This document shows positions 34,667-42,509 of a stretch of 43,290 nt of DNA, piece after piece. The position numbers were made by a program, and so were the translations under genes. The notes beneath the pieces are model-generated. The model worked only from the letters and a program-made list of their open reading frames with translations. It was not told where the DNA came from and ran no database searches. The stretch is from GCA-2718815 sp963578105 (GTDB lineage Bacteria; Planctomycetota; Planctomycetia; Pirellulales; Pirellulaceae), in contig CAUZBP010000036.1 of NCBI GenBank assembly GCA_963578105.1, forward strand, positions 1 through 43,290, written 5' to 3'. Within the stretch, counting starts at the first letter, position 1. Each line of letters starts with the position of its first letter.

Positions 34667-35779
34667 TTGAAGGCCGGTAATTTGTCTCTTCATTCCCACA
34701 ACGTTCGTGTCGACCTGAGCCACCGTAGCTACGATATCGAAATTGGTACGGGCAATCTGGTACACATTGGAAACTTCGTACAATCCAGGGTCACCGCGCA
34801 CCAAGCGATTATCGTTACGGACAACAATGTCGACTTACCACACGCGGACGTTGTGGCGGACCATTTGACCGAAAGTGGTGCGACCGTCGACATTCTCGTC
34901 GTGGACGCCGGTGAACCGAGCAAATCCATCGCCACCGCAGAATCTCTCTGGGAACAGTTGCTGGCGCTCCATGCCGATCGGAAGTCGATCATCGTGGCCG
35001 TCGGCGGAGGAGTGGTCGGAGATTTAGCCGGGTTTGTCGCAGCCACGTACGCCCGAGGAATTGCTTGTTTCCAAATTCCCACCACGTTGCTTTCCCAAGT
35101 CGATAGTAGTGTCGGGGGCAAGGTGGGGATCAATTTGCCAAACAGTAAAAATATGGTAGGTGCCTTTTGGCAACCGCAGGGTGTATTGATCGACACGGAA
35201 GTCCTGGCCACGCTTCCTGATCGAGAGTATCGGGCGGGACTTGCAGAGGTCGTCAAGTACGGTGTGATCCTGGACGAGGAATTCTTCGACTACCTGGAAA
35301 ACGCCGTCCAAGGCCTACACGAACGTCAACCGGAAGTGCTCCGGCACGTAATTTTGCGCAGTTGCCAGTTGAAGGCAAAGGTTGTCCAGGCCGACGAGCG
35401 GGAGACCAGTGGGGAGCGGGCAGTTTTAAATTTTGGCCATACTTTTTGTCATGCAATCGAAACCGTTACGGGTTACGACCAACTCTTGCATGGCGAAGCA
35501 GTCTCGATTGGTATGCTCTGTGCCGCGCGACTGTCCCGGGAAATGGGTCGGGTGGAAGCAGGATTTACAAAACGTTTGCAGAAACTGCTGGTTGCCCTTC
35601 AGTTGCCGATCGACGTACCAGACGTGGAGCATGACCAGTTACTGGAGGCAATGCAGCGAGACAAAAAATCCGAGTACGGTCGCCTGCGATTTGTACTTCC
35701 CACGCGAATCGGCCACGTAGAGCTTGTAAGCGACGTTGATTCTGATGCCGCCAGGGCGGCTCTGGTGAGGCAAGAATGA
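34667..35779 (+). CDS. aroB: 3-dehydroquinate synthase
   Basis: 370 residues, standard size. It converts DAHP to 3-dehydroquinate, second step of the shikimate pathway, with NAD and a divalent metal. Visible: the NAD loop VDAGEPSKS, VAVGGGVVGDLAGFVAATY, PTTLLSQVDSSVGGKVGIN, NMVGAFWQP, GLAEVVKYG and the metal-ligand region LNFGHTFCHAIE with LLHGEAVSIGM. All catalytic landmarks are intact. The frame opens with TTG at 34667, giving MKAGNLSLHS; another start slightly downstream is possible. Its stop overlaps the dprA start by ATGA, so the two genes are translationally coupled. Confidence 0.97.
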   Translation: MKAGNLSLHSHNVRVDLSHRSYDIEIGTGNLVHIGNFVQSRVTAHQAIIVTDNNVDLPHADVVADHLTESGATVDILVVDAGEPSKSIATAESLWEQLLALHADRKSIIVAVGGGVVGDLAGFVAATYARGIACFQIPTTLLSQVDSSVGGKVGINLPNSKNMVGAFWQPQGVLIDTEVLATLPDREYRAGLAEVVKYGVILDEEFFDYLENAVQGLHERQPEVLRHVILRSCQLKAKVVQADERETSGERAVLNFGHTFCHAIETVTGYDQLLHGEAVSIGMLCAARLSREMGRVEAGFTKRLQKLLVALQLPIDVPDVEHDQLLEAMQRDKKSEYGRLRFVLPTRIGHVELVSDVDSDAARAALVRQE

Positions 35780-36921
35780 AATCACCGAACACCGACCATC
35801 CCGGCAACAAAACGGAAGTATCTGACGATGAATTGGCAGTGCTTCACTTGGCACTGATTCCCGGAATCGGGCCGCGCATGCAAAAAGTGCTGATCGAGAC
35901 CCTTGGATCGGCGGATGCCGTTTTGCGGGCAGCTGCCAGCAAATTACGACAAGTTCCTGGAATTGGTCCTCAATTGCTTCGACATATCGAAAAAGGCCGT
36001 CGAGAGATCAATCCCCGGCAGCAGTGGGAATTCTGCCTGCGAAATCAGGTGGAAATTCTACACAACGAATCGGACTCTTATCCTCGCAACCTCAGGGAGA
36101 TTTTCGATCCACCGGGAGTCTTGTTCGCACGCGGCACATTGAAGTCTCAAGATGACCTGGCGATTGCAATCGTGGGAACACGTCACGCAACAAACTATGG
36201 TCTCGCCCAGGCTCGTCAACTTGCGGCAGGATTGGCTCGAACCGGTGTGACGATTGTCAGCGGTTTGGCTCGCGGCATTGATGCCGCCGCTCACCGCGGA
36301 GCACTCGAAGCGGGTGGCCGGACAATTGCCGTGACGGGAAGCGGAGTTCTCAGTGTCTATCCCCCGGAGCACAAAGAACTGGCGGGTGACATCTGTTCCC
36401 AGGGCGCAGTCGTGAGTGAAAGCGCTCCCCTGGCAAAGCCCACAAAAGGCGTCTTTCCTCGACGAAACCGCGTGATTTCTGGACTGAGTTTGGGGGTCAT
36501 TGTCGTGGAAGCTGCGAATCGTTCAGGAGCTTTGATCACCGCGTCGCACGCCGTGGATCAAAACCGGGAGGTCTTTGCAATTCCTGGTCGCGTTGACAAT
36601 CGAACTTCGCGGGGCTGTCACCAGTTGTTACGTGACGGAGCAAAACTCGTCGAATCACCAGAAGACGTGCTGGAGGAATTAGGACCCCTGGTGGCTCCCA
36701 CAACAACCCGAGAAGGTCGTGAAATCCGGCGTCCCGGAGAGCTTCAGTTAAATGAACAGGAACTCCAGGTGCTGACGGTCATTCAGTCCGAACCGACGAT
36801 AATCGACCAGGTCGTCGTAGAAAGTGGCTTGCCGGTTCACCGGGTCCTATCGACGGTCAGTGTCCTGGAAGCGAGACACCTCATTCGCCGTGTGAGCGGA
36901 AATCAGGTCGCCAGAAATTAG
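35776..36921 (+). CDS. dprA: DNA-processing protein DprA (Smf)
   Basis: 381 residues. N-terminal helix-hairpin-helix pair (LIPGIGPRMQKVLIETLG, VPGIGPQLLRHI), central Rossmann-like DprA domain (IVGTRHATNYG, VSGLARGIDAAAHRGAL, VYPPEHKELA, FPRRNRVISGLS, VVVEA-like VIVVEAANRSGALITA) and a C-terminal winged helix (QVVVESGLPVHRVLSTVSVLE). DprA loads RecA on incoming single-stranded DNA during natural transformation. The ATG overlaps the aroB stop by four bases (ATGA). No other competence gene is in the window. Confidence 0.97.
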   Translation: MKSPNTDHPGNKTEVSDDELAVLHLALIPGIGPRMQKVLIETLGSADAVLRAAASKLRQVPGIGPQLLRHIEKGRREINPRQQWEFCLRNQVEILHNESDSYPRNLREIFDPPGVLFARGTLKSQDDLAIAIVGTRHATNYGLAQARQLAAGLARTGVTIVSGLARGIDAAAHRGALEAGGRTIAVTGSGVLSVYPPEHKELAGDICSQGAVVSESAPLAKPTKGVFPRRNRVISGLSLGVIVVEAANRSGALITASHAVDQNREVFAIPGRVDNRTSRGCHQLLRDGAKLVESPEDVLEELGPLVAPTTTREGREIRRPGELQLNEQELQVLTVIQSEPTIIDQVVVESGLPVHRVLSTVSVLEARHLIRRVSGNQVARN

Positions 36922-37110
36922 GCGAGCGCACGTTGCTCCTCAATAAAACGGACACCTGTCAACATGAAGCGTCTCCAGCCGCCCTCACCTAACCACAGCG
37001 ACGGTTCTTTCCATCGCGACACGATTCTCCCTCCGGCAACTCGGCCCTCAAGGAGCGCTGCACATAGTCCGCACAATGGTCAACTTGCGTGTAGCCACTA
37101 AAAGTGATGG

Positions 37111-38781
37111 CTAGAAGGTAATTCCGGCCCCAATGACAAGGCCGAACATATCCAAACCACCGTCATGAGCTCGGGAAGTCGCATCGACTTGGCCACCGAA
37201 CAACGGCGGACCGCCCGCCAATGACGCGAAAGAATTGGACGCGGCGAATACATCCCCGGTTCTCCACAGTTGATACTCCACGGCAGCTCGGAAGTAGAAA
37301 AGTGCGGGGCTACAGCAAAGTGGTTTACAATACTGAACACCCAATTGAACTTCCGAAATGAACACGCTTTCGTTGTGGTCCTTGCTGGCAGAGGCTTTGT
37401 CCTGCGAGTTGGCTGCGGCAGCACCAACCGGAGCCTTGATGACCGCGTTGGCTTCGGTCAGTACCGAAGCAGTGGAATCGGCCCATAATAAGGAACCTCG
37501 GTATCTCCAAAAACCATACCAGCCACGGTTGCATCCGAGAGGTTTGCGCGATCCCAACATGCCGGTGAAACCGGTACCTTCGATCTTGTTGGCACCCATC
37601 GCCACACCCAACAAGTTCACGTCGCCGACCGTTCCGTAACCAACGGTCGTACCGTTTCGTTCCAGCGAAGCGTAACGAGCACCCAAGGAGGCCTCGTACT
37701 CGGACGTGCAAAAACGGAATGCGTGGGTCAACTCAACGTCCAATGAACTGGCATTGAGATAGTAGGTTTCGAGAAACGAGGGTTGGGCGTTGATGGGAAC
37801 CGACGGAATCGGTTTGATGTTTTCGTTTCCGAAATACGTGTAGCTGATACGAAACCCGCGACCGCAATCCTGCAACCCAATCCAGGTACGAACGCCTGTC
37901 CCCAGACTCGGGTTCGAGGCCCCCGAATAGCTATCGCTTGTCACCAGGTCCGTAAAAGTCACCCGATGTTCGGGTTCATTAAAAGGAGCAAGATAGAGAC
38001 CCTCGACACCGATAAACAACCCTGACTCGCAGCAGGAGCCACACGCGTTGCGTATGTCCCCCCACAAATAATTGGGTTGGTCGAGCGAATCGAATCCTTC
38101 TTCCGAAACGGTGACTTCATCCTCACCCGATCTGGGATCCCGGGGCGGACCTGGCAAAACTTCATGCGTCGTTCCGACCAGAGCGATCTGTTCAGCCACC
38201 CCCTGTGCCGCGTGTGCCGCCTGAACTAGTGAATTGGCACCAGTCGAAGATGCGGTGGCGTTCTGTACTGGCAGAGCGGTGGCGTTCTGTACTGGCAGAG
38301 TTGCCTCAGGCGTCGTGGCGGGAGATCTGTCGGCGGGCTGTACCGCCTGATTCTCAAGAGAACCGGCCAATTCAGGTGGCCTTGCTGACCGGTTCGTGAC
38401 AGCGACCGCATGGGAACCAGCCTGTCCAGGCTCATAGTTCCTCGGCGCACGGGCCGCCTGTTTCTCATTGACATTCGCAGAAACTTGAGTTACCGGGTAC
38501 GAGCTAGTTACCGGGTACGAGCTAGTTACCGGGTACGAGCTAGTTACCGGGTACCGAGTAGTTACTGGATACCCGTTAGTTACCGGATACGAACCAGGTT
38601 GCATACCCGCGTGGCGCTGAACTGTTGCCTGGTCGCCCGAAGCCATGTGCATCGGCCCAGGTGCGGCGCCGATGAGTACTTCGAGTGGTATTTGATCAAT
38701 TTCCTGTCCTTTGGATTCAACGGGCAAACTGCTGGACAGGACGGTGCACCAGGTTACCACGAAAGCTCTTAACCACGTCAT
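37111..38781 (-). CDS. BBP7 family outer-membrane beta-barrel protein
   Basis: 556 residues from ATG 38779-38781, which follows a G-rich ribosome-site-like stretch (AGGGGGGG) and opens with a signal peptide (MTWLRAFVVTWCTVLSSSLP). After it comes a low-complexity region with repeated SSYPVT and LPVQNATA units and a spacer rich in Ala, Thr and Pro. From about residue 255 the domain resembles the planctomycete BBP7 barrel: Cys-rich start (NACGSCCESGLFIGVEGLYL), alternating strands, LGTGVRTWIGLQDCGRGFRI, ELTHAFRFCTSEYEASLGAR and a C-terminal strand ending in aromatic Phe (GLVIGAGITF). Probably an outer-membrane protein of unknown role. A long dyad lies in its leader (38809-38865). Confidence 0.88.
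   Translation of the reverse strand: MTWLRAFVVTWCTVLSSSLPVESKGQEIDQIPLEVLIGAAPGPMHMASGDQATVQRHAGMQPGSYPVTNGYPVTTRYPVTSSYPVTSSYPVTSSYPVTQVSANVNEKQAARAPRNYEPGQAGSHAVAVTNRSARPPELAGSLENQAVQPADRSPATTPEATLPVQNATALPVQNATASSTGANSLVQAAHAAQGVAEQIALVGTTHEVLPGPPRDPRSGEDEVTVSEEGFDSLDQPNYLWGDIRNACGSCCESGLFIGVEGLYLAPFNEPEHRVTFTDLVTSDSYSGASNPSLGTGVRTWIGLQDCGRGFRISYTYFGNENIKPIPSVPINAQPSFLETYYLNASSLDVELTHAFRFCTSEYEASLGARYASLERNGTTVGYGTVGDVNLLGVAMGANKIEGTGFTGMLGSRKPLGCNRGWYGFWRYRGSLLWADSTASVLTEANAVIKAPVGAAAANSQDKASASKDHNESVFISEVQLGVQYCKPLCCSPALFYFRAAVEYQLWRTGDVFAASNSFASLAGGPPLFGGQVDATSRAHDGGLDMFGLVIGAGITF
38252..38299 (-). repeat. Two perfect 24-bp tandem repeats (LPVQNATA coding)
   Basis: GCGGTGGCGTTCTGTACTGG plus CAGA is present twice in succession inside the low-complexity region of the BBP7 gene, encoding LPVQNATA twice. 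In frame, so length change is tolerated. Confidence 0.9.
38489..38596 (-). repeat. Six 18-bp tandem repeats (SSYPVT coding)
   Basis: Units of the form GTTACCGGGTACGAGCTA run six times without a gap; the first three are identical, the last three carry increasing substitutions. They encode YPVT-containing hexapeptides just after the signal-peptide region of the BBP7 protein. The gradient suggests growth from one end. Confidence 0.95.
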
Positions 38782-38808
38782 CTTTCCCCCCCTGGACAAA
38801 GACTGGTG

Positions 38809-38865
38809 GCACAACAGACACGGTTTAAGGGTCAATTAAGTTGGTCAGATTCAATTCTGTTGTGC
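38809..38865 (-). promoter_or_regulatory. 10-bp inverted repeat with 37-base spacer in the BBP7 upstream region
   Basis: GCACAACAGA (38809-38818) and TCTGTTGTGC (38856-38865) are perfect inverted copies flanking an AT-richer segment just before the BBP7 start. The spacing fits a looped mRNA leader or two half-sites of a DNA-binding regulator. Confidence 0.4.
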
Positions 38866-39505
38866 TGTTCTCCAGTAAAATCTTATGATCATCCCTAGCC
38901 CCCTTCAGGGAGCACAAAACCGCTGAATGGAATGCGCCATTCAGCGGGAAGTGGCCCACGACGGTTTTACCGTTGCGACCCATGCTGTACCTACGATCGT
39001 CAAAACGGTAGAAACACGAACGACCATTACGAAACGTTACAATGTGCCTGATGTGGAGTATCGTCTCAACCTGAACGATTACTAGAGTCGCAATTCTTCA
39101 GCTTTCTGAGATTGGCCCGAACGGACAACACCTAGGTCCTTGTTACTCATTGGTTTACGAACGACTGAAGAAGCCTAAACACATTCCGTTGTCGTGATCC
39201 GATGACGAAAAGTTCGGACCCTGCAAAATCCGTCCTGCGGCAGGTCCTCGGTGATTTACCCCTGAAGCATGACCGGCAGTCCCGCGTGCTAGCACCGGTC
39301 GAAACTGCGTCGGAGCAGCTACCACATCGTGTAGGTTCGTGAAACGGGTGGGTCATGGCAAAACGGATGTCCGCTCCTGCAAGTGGGACCGTGTGGCAGA
39401 CATGGAATACCACTCTACATGTCAGCGGTGGGCGAACGATTTATAGGTTGTTATTTCGGAACCAGCCAAACCAGCAAATCATTGCTCAGTGCACAGCAAA
39501 GGGCC
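38866..39505. other. Gene-free spacer
   Basis: About 640 bases between the BBP7 gene upstream region and the end of the C39-like peptidase gene. Contains the hairpin at 38920-38947; otherwise only short frames without motifs. Confidence 0.4.
38920..38947. terminator. 11-bp perfect hairpin (possible terminator or regulatory stem)
   Basis: CCGCTGAATGG, a six-base loop, then CCATTCAGCGG. The stem is perfect but is not followed by a T tract on either strand, so it is at best a factor-assisted terminator for the minus-strand envelope genes located about 560 bases away, or a regulatory site. Confidence 0.35.
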
Positions 39506-40264
39506 TTACTGGATCGCGGGAAAAAGGGGGGTGGTTAAGCGATCACGCAGGTAAAATCTGTTGAGTCGCCCCAATCTCTTTTCCTCACGTTGAACAAGCA
39601 CCATCGACTGCTTCTGCGGGTCGTGGCCCTTTTTGACTACAACCAAAACGGCGTTTTTTTGCCACTGTTTTTTGAATTCCGGAATGAGCGTACGAACGTT
39701 TCCTCGTGCAGGATCCGCCAGATAAACATATTTTCCGTCGGTGCCACGGTAAACCACGAAGTGTTCGAAATCGTTGACCACAACGCCGACGAGCAACGGG
39801 ATCTTGGAGTTCGTCAGTTTGTCAAATTCCAAGCGGCCAATGGTTGAAAGGTAGCCCTGACGAACGGCTAACCGCCTTAAATCAGAAAGGGTAAGACCAT
39901 TTTCGTACCGCTCCCTCATTTCTTCGAGCGTCAGCATACGAATGGTTTCTAGTATTAGGTCCGTCTCCGTAACATCGTCGTCCCAGTGATGCCGCATCAA
40001 AGTTGCCAGCGCGGCCGCACCGCAGGAATAGTCACGTTCCTGCATTACAACATGCTTCTTTTTCAAAACCGTCCAGCTGGTCACATACCGATTGAATCGA
40101 CGTTCTGGATCACGGACGGGTGCACTCTTTCGACGAGGTTTGTCTTGAGCTTGAGCCCTTTGCGGACCCAGAAATCCCACATCCCAAACCCCTATCACGA
40201 AGGTAAACCAGCATAGAGCGAGCCACACCAACCCGTGGCGCCAATCAACACCGGAGGCAGACAT
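39506..40264 (-). CDS. C39-like cysteine peptidase with N-terminal membrane anchor
   Basis: 253 residues from ATG 40262-40264 (AGGGAAAG upstream, product MSASGVDWRHG). An N-terminal hydrophobic helix (LVWLALCWFTFVIGVWDVGF) ends near QRAQAQ, a signal peptide or anchor. The catalytic domain shows the C39 double-glycine-peptidase plan: QERDYSCGAAALATLMRHHW (Gln and nucleophile Cys), DFEHFVVYRG (His) and LADPARGN (Asp). C39 enzymes cleave after Gly-Gly leaders; without an ABC transporter domain it should work in the periplasm. It is the last gene of a minus-strand group with a barrel protein and a coiled-coil membrane protein. Family call good, substrate unknown. Confidence 0.85.
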   Translation of the reverse strand: MSASGVDWRHGLVWLALCWFTFVIGVWDVGFLGPQRAQAQDKPRRKSAPVRDPERRFNRYVTSWTVLKKKHVVMQERDYSCGAAALATLMRHHWDDDVTETDLILETIRMLTLEEMRERYENGLTLSDLRRLAVRQGYLSTIGRLEFDKLTNSKIPLLVGVVVNDFEHFVVYRGTDGKYVYLADPARGNVRTLIPEFKKQWQKNAVLVVVKKGHDPQKQSMVLVQREEKRLGRLNRFYLRDRLTTPLFPAIQ

Positions 40265-40379
40265 AGAGCTTTCCCTGCACATTTTTCTCACCGCAAAAAG
40301 CATCGTGAAATAAACCGCCCTCGACAGCACCCTTTCAGATCTTCTCGGGAACCGCTCAGACAACTGAGCCGAAGGTTTG

Positions 40380-42365
40380 TTACTTGGTCCAACTGATTCC
40401 AAACATGACGTCGGCAGCAGTTTCGGTAAGGCCAATGTTGACGAAAGGTTCCGTTGTTTTTGCTTTCCTTTTCCCCTTCGGACGGTGCTGCTGCTTGTTT
40501 TTCTTCTGGTCCCGGTCGGCAATGGTGACGTTCAAACGAAGCATTATCGGCTCGCGAATACCACCTGCGGCACGCAAGCCATTGATCGAATTCTCGGCAA
40601 TATAAGAGCCAACAAAACTAGCCCCTACTGTCACTTGCGGGTTAATTGCAAAACCTACGCCCAAACGGTAAAAGGCATGAGCCCCTGGGTCCACTTCCAA
40701 TATGCCGCCCAGTTCGTCTTCAAAATCGGCCTGCAAACGATGTCGATATCCGGCACCCCAAAAGATGACCACAGGATCATAAGTGCGAATGAAGTTGACA
40801 CCTGCTGTAAAAGCCCAGAATCCTTCTCCCAAACTGGAACCGGGAACTGCCAGAGTTGAACTGAAGCTGGATTCTCCCGTTGGGGCAGTGACCGCAGCAA
40901 TCATCAACACGTCTGCACGCTGGTTCTTTCCCTCAACAAGCAAGCCGGTCAATCCTACGCTGACGTCCCCGAGCCCCCCCGCGTTGCCAAATTCGTCGGT
41001 CGAATAAAAGGCAAACTCATTACTGGAAAAACCCCAGGGAATGTTGACGTTTGCCTGCCAAACAGGACTAAGGCCGTAACGGAATTCAAGCGGAGTCAGT
41101 AGAACTCGCGCCCGGCGTCTAGCTTCGGCTACTACCAAAGAACTGTCCACGAGTTGTGCCAAGGTAAAATCGGACGAGTCTTGCAAATACTGAATTCCCC
41201 ATTCGATTTGATACTCACCGGGATCCAGAAGAATCGTCTGATCTCTCAAGAACTGAGGGTCAGATGGTTCCGGCTCTTCACCCAAGGTTTCCTCGTCACG
41301 GTCAGTGCCGGAATCCGCTTGGGGATTGGTTCGGCTCGTGCCCGTACCGCTGTTGTCGGGTTCGGGGATCGGCAATGAAGGCGTAGAAGGCTGGTTTTGC
41401 GCTATTCTCTGAGGTCGTACCTGTTTGGCAACAGGTAAAGCAGTGAGATCGGATTTTAAAATGACAGGTGTCTTGGAGTCACTGCCCTCCACGAACTCCG
41501 TGAATTTTTTACCCTCCGTCGAGTCACCAACATCTGGCGGGAACTCCGGAGCCGGCCAGGGTTTCGACTCACTGGAGTCGGCTGGGCGAAGACTGCTTGC
41601 CGAGGCGGTCGTGACCTGCTCGTACGAAGGTGGCAGCCGTCTCAGTACTTCCGGGAACACATCCGGTTTCTGAATCTTCTGAGATCCTGCGACCGGGGAC
41701 CTTTCGATTGAGGGAACCGGGTTCGCAAGATTTCCAGGTTCTGACCCACCGGTTGGCTCCTCGGTCTCCGTAATCAACGGTTGCGTATCCGGATCCTCGA
41801 AGTTAGTCAGTTGATCCGGTTCTTGCACGAACGGTGATGCAACAACGTCGTCACTCCTCAAGACAGTTTTATCTGAAGGGTCGTTTTCAGGTTGCTCGGA
41901 AGAATCTTCCGCGTCGCCCAACGCTCGTCCATCGACTTCTGTCGTCTGTGGCCGAAAATACGGTCGCTGCCAGGTACCACTTTCGAGCGTGAGATTTCGC
42001 ACACCTGACCGTTCTAAATTCGCAGGTAAATCCGTCTCATCATCAGAAGAACTGTCTTTGGAAATCCGCCCCCCCACCCGACCGGCCTGGCCATGCTCTG
42101 TCTGGAGCGGGAAATGAACGGTTTGCGTCGCTAGCGAACCATCCACCCTATCGATTGTTTTTGAGAGCGAGCCTAAGAATACGATTAACAAAACACCTGT
42201 CGCGAAAAATCCACAGGTAATGTAGGTCACCGCATTGAAGCGCCGACCTAATCCCGGGGTGGCGTTCACAGGGTTCCCCTCGAAGCTAAACTTATTAATG
42301 GATTGCAACTGGTTTTCTGGCAAACTCTCTCGACAAATTGCGCCTTTTCGCCAATGCTTACCCAT
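40380..42365 (-). CDS. Protein with inner-membrane helix, long disordered linker and outer-membrane-type barrel
   Basis: 661 residues from ATG 42363-42365. A transmembrane helix lies at about residues 43-68 (FNAVTYITCGFFATGVLLIV) without a signal-peptidase site. Residues about 75-380 are a low-complexity linker rich in Pro, Ser, Glu, Asp and Thr. From about 385 the sequence becomes a beta-rich barrel of the transporter or MetA-phenol-degradation kind (EYQIEWGIQYLQDSSDF, LEFRYGLSPVWQANVNIPWG, GGLGDVSVGLTGLL, VTAPTGES, WGAGYRHRLQ) ending ADVMFGISWTK. If both ends insert, it would bridge inner and outer membrane; cleavage of the linker is the alternative. Downstream gene encodes a C39-like peptidase 115 bases away. 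Confidence 0.75.
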   Translation of the reverse strand: MGKHWRKGAICRESLPENQLQSINKFSFEGNPVNATPGLGRRFNAVTYITCGFFATGVLLIVFLGSLSKTIDRVDGSLATQTVHFPLQTEHGQAGRVGGRISKDSSSDDETDLPANLERSGVRNLTLESGTWQRPYFRPQTTEVDGRALGDAEDSSEQPENDPSDKTVLRSDDVVASPFVQEPDQLTNFEDPDTQPLITETEEPTGGSEPGNLANPVPSIERSPVAGSQKIQKPDVFPEVLRRLPPSYEQVTTASASSLRPADSSESKPWPAPEFPPDVGDSTEGKKFTEFVEGSDSKTPVILKSDLTALPVAKQVRPQRIAQNQPSTPSLPIPEPDNSGTGTSRTNPQADSGTDRDEETLGEEPEPSDPQFLRDQTILLDPGEYQIEWGIQYLQDSSDFTLAQLVDSSLVVAEARRRARVLLTPLEFRYGLSPVWQANVNIPWGFSSNEFAFYSTDEFGNAGGLGDVSVGLTGLLVEGKNQRADVLMIAAVTAPTGESSFSSTLAVPGSSLGEGFWAFTAGVNFIRTYDPVVIFWGAGYRHRLQADFEDELGGILEVDPGAHAFYRLGVGFAINPQVTVGASFVGSYIAENSINGLRAAGGIREPIMLRLNVTIADRDQKKNKQQHRPKGKRKAKTTEPFVNIGLTETAADVMFGISWTK

Positions 42366-42509
42366 GATGTATTCGCGACTGGTGGAATCCCTGACAACTC
42401 ACTTGGTAAACATGACTGACCGTATTGCACAGTTCCTCTTTCACTGCCCGGGTGACGCAATAAGTAAAAGTTCACGCCCGCGGGTGGTTAATGCAGAACG
42501 TTGACGCGT

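Noticed and set aside
38489..38596. Regular repeat array considered as CRISPR
   Set aside because: Units are 18 bp, directly adjacent without spacers, in frame inside a coding gene; no cas genes in the window.
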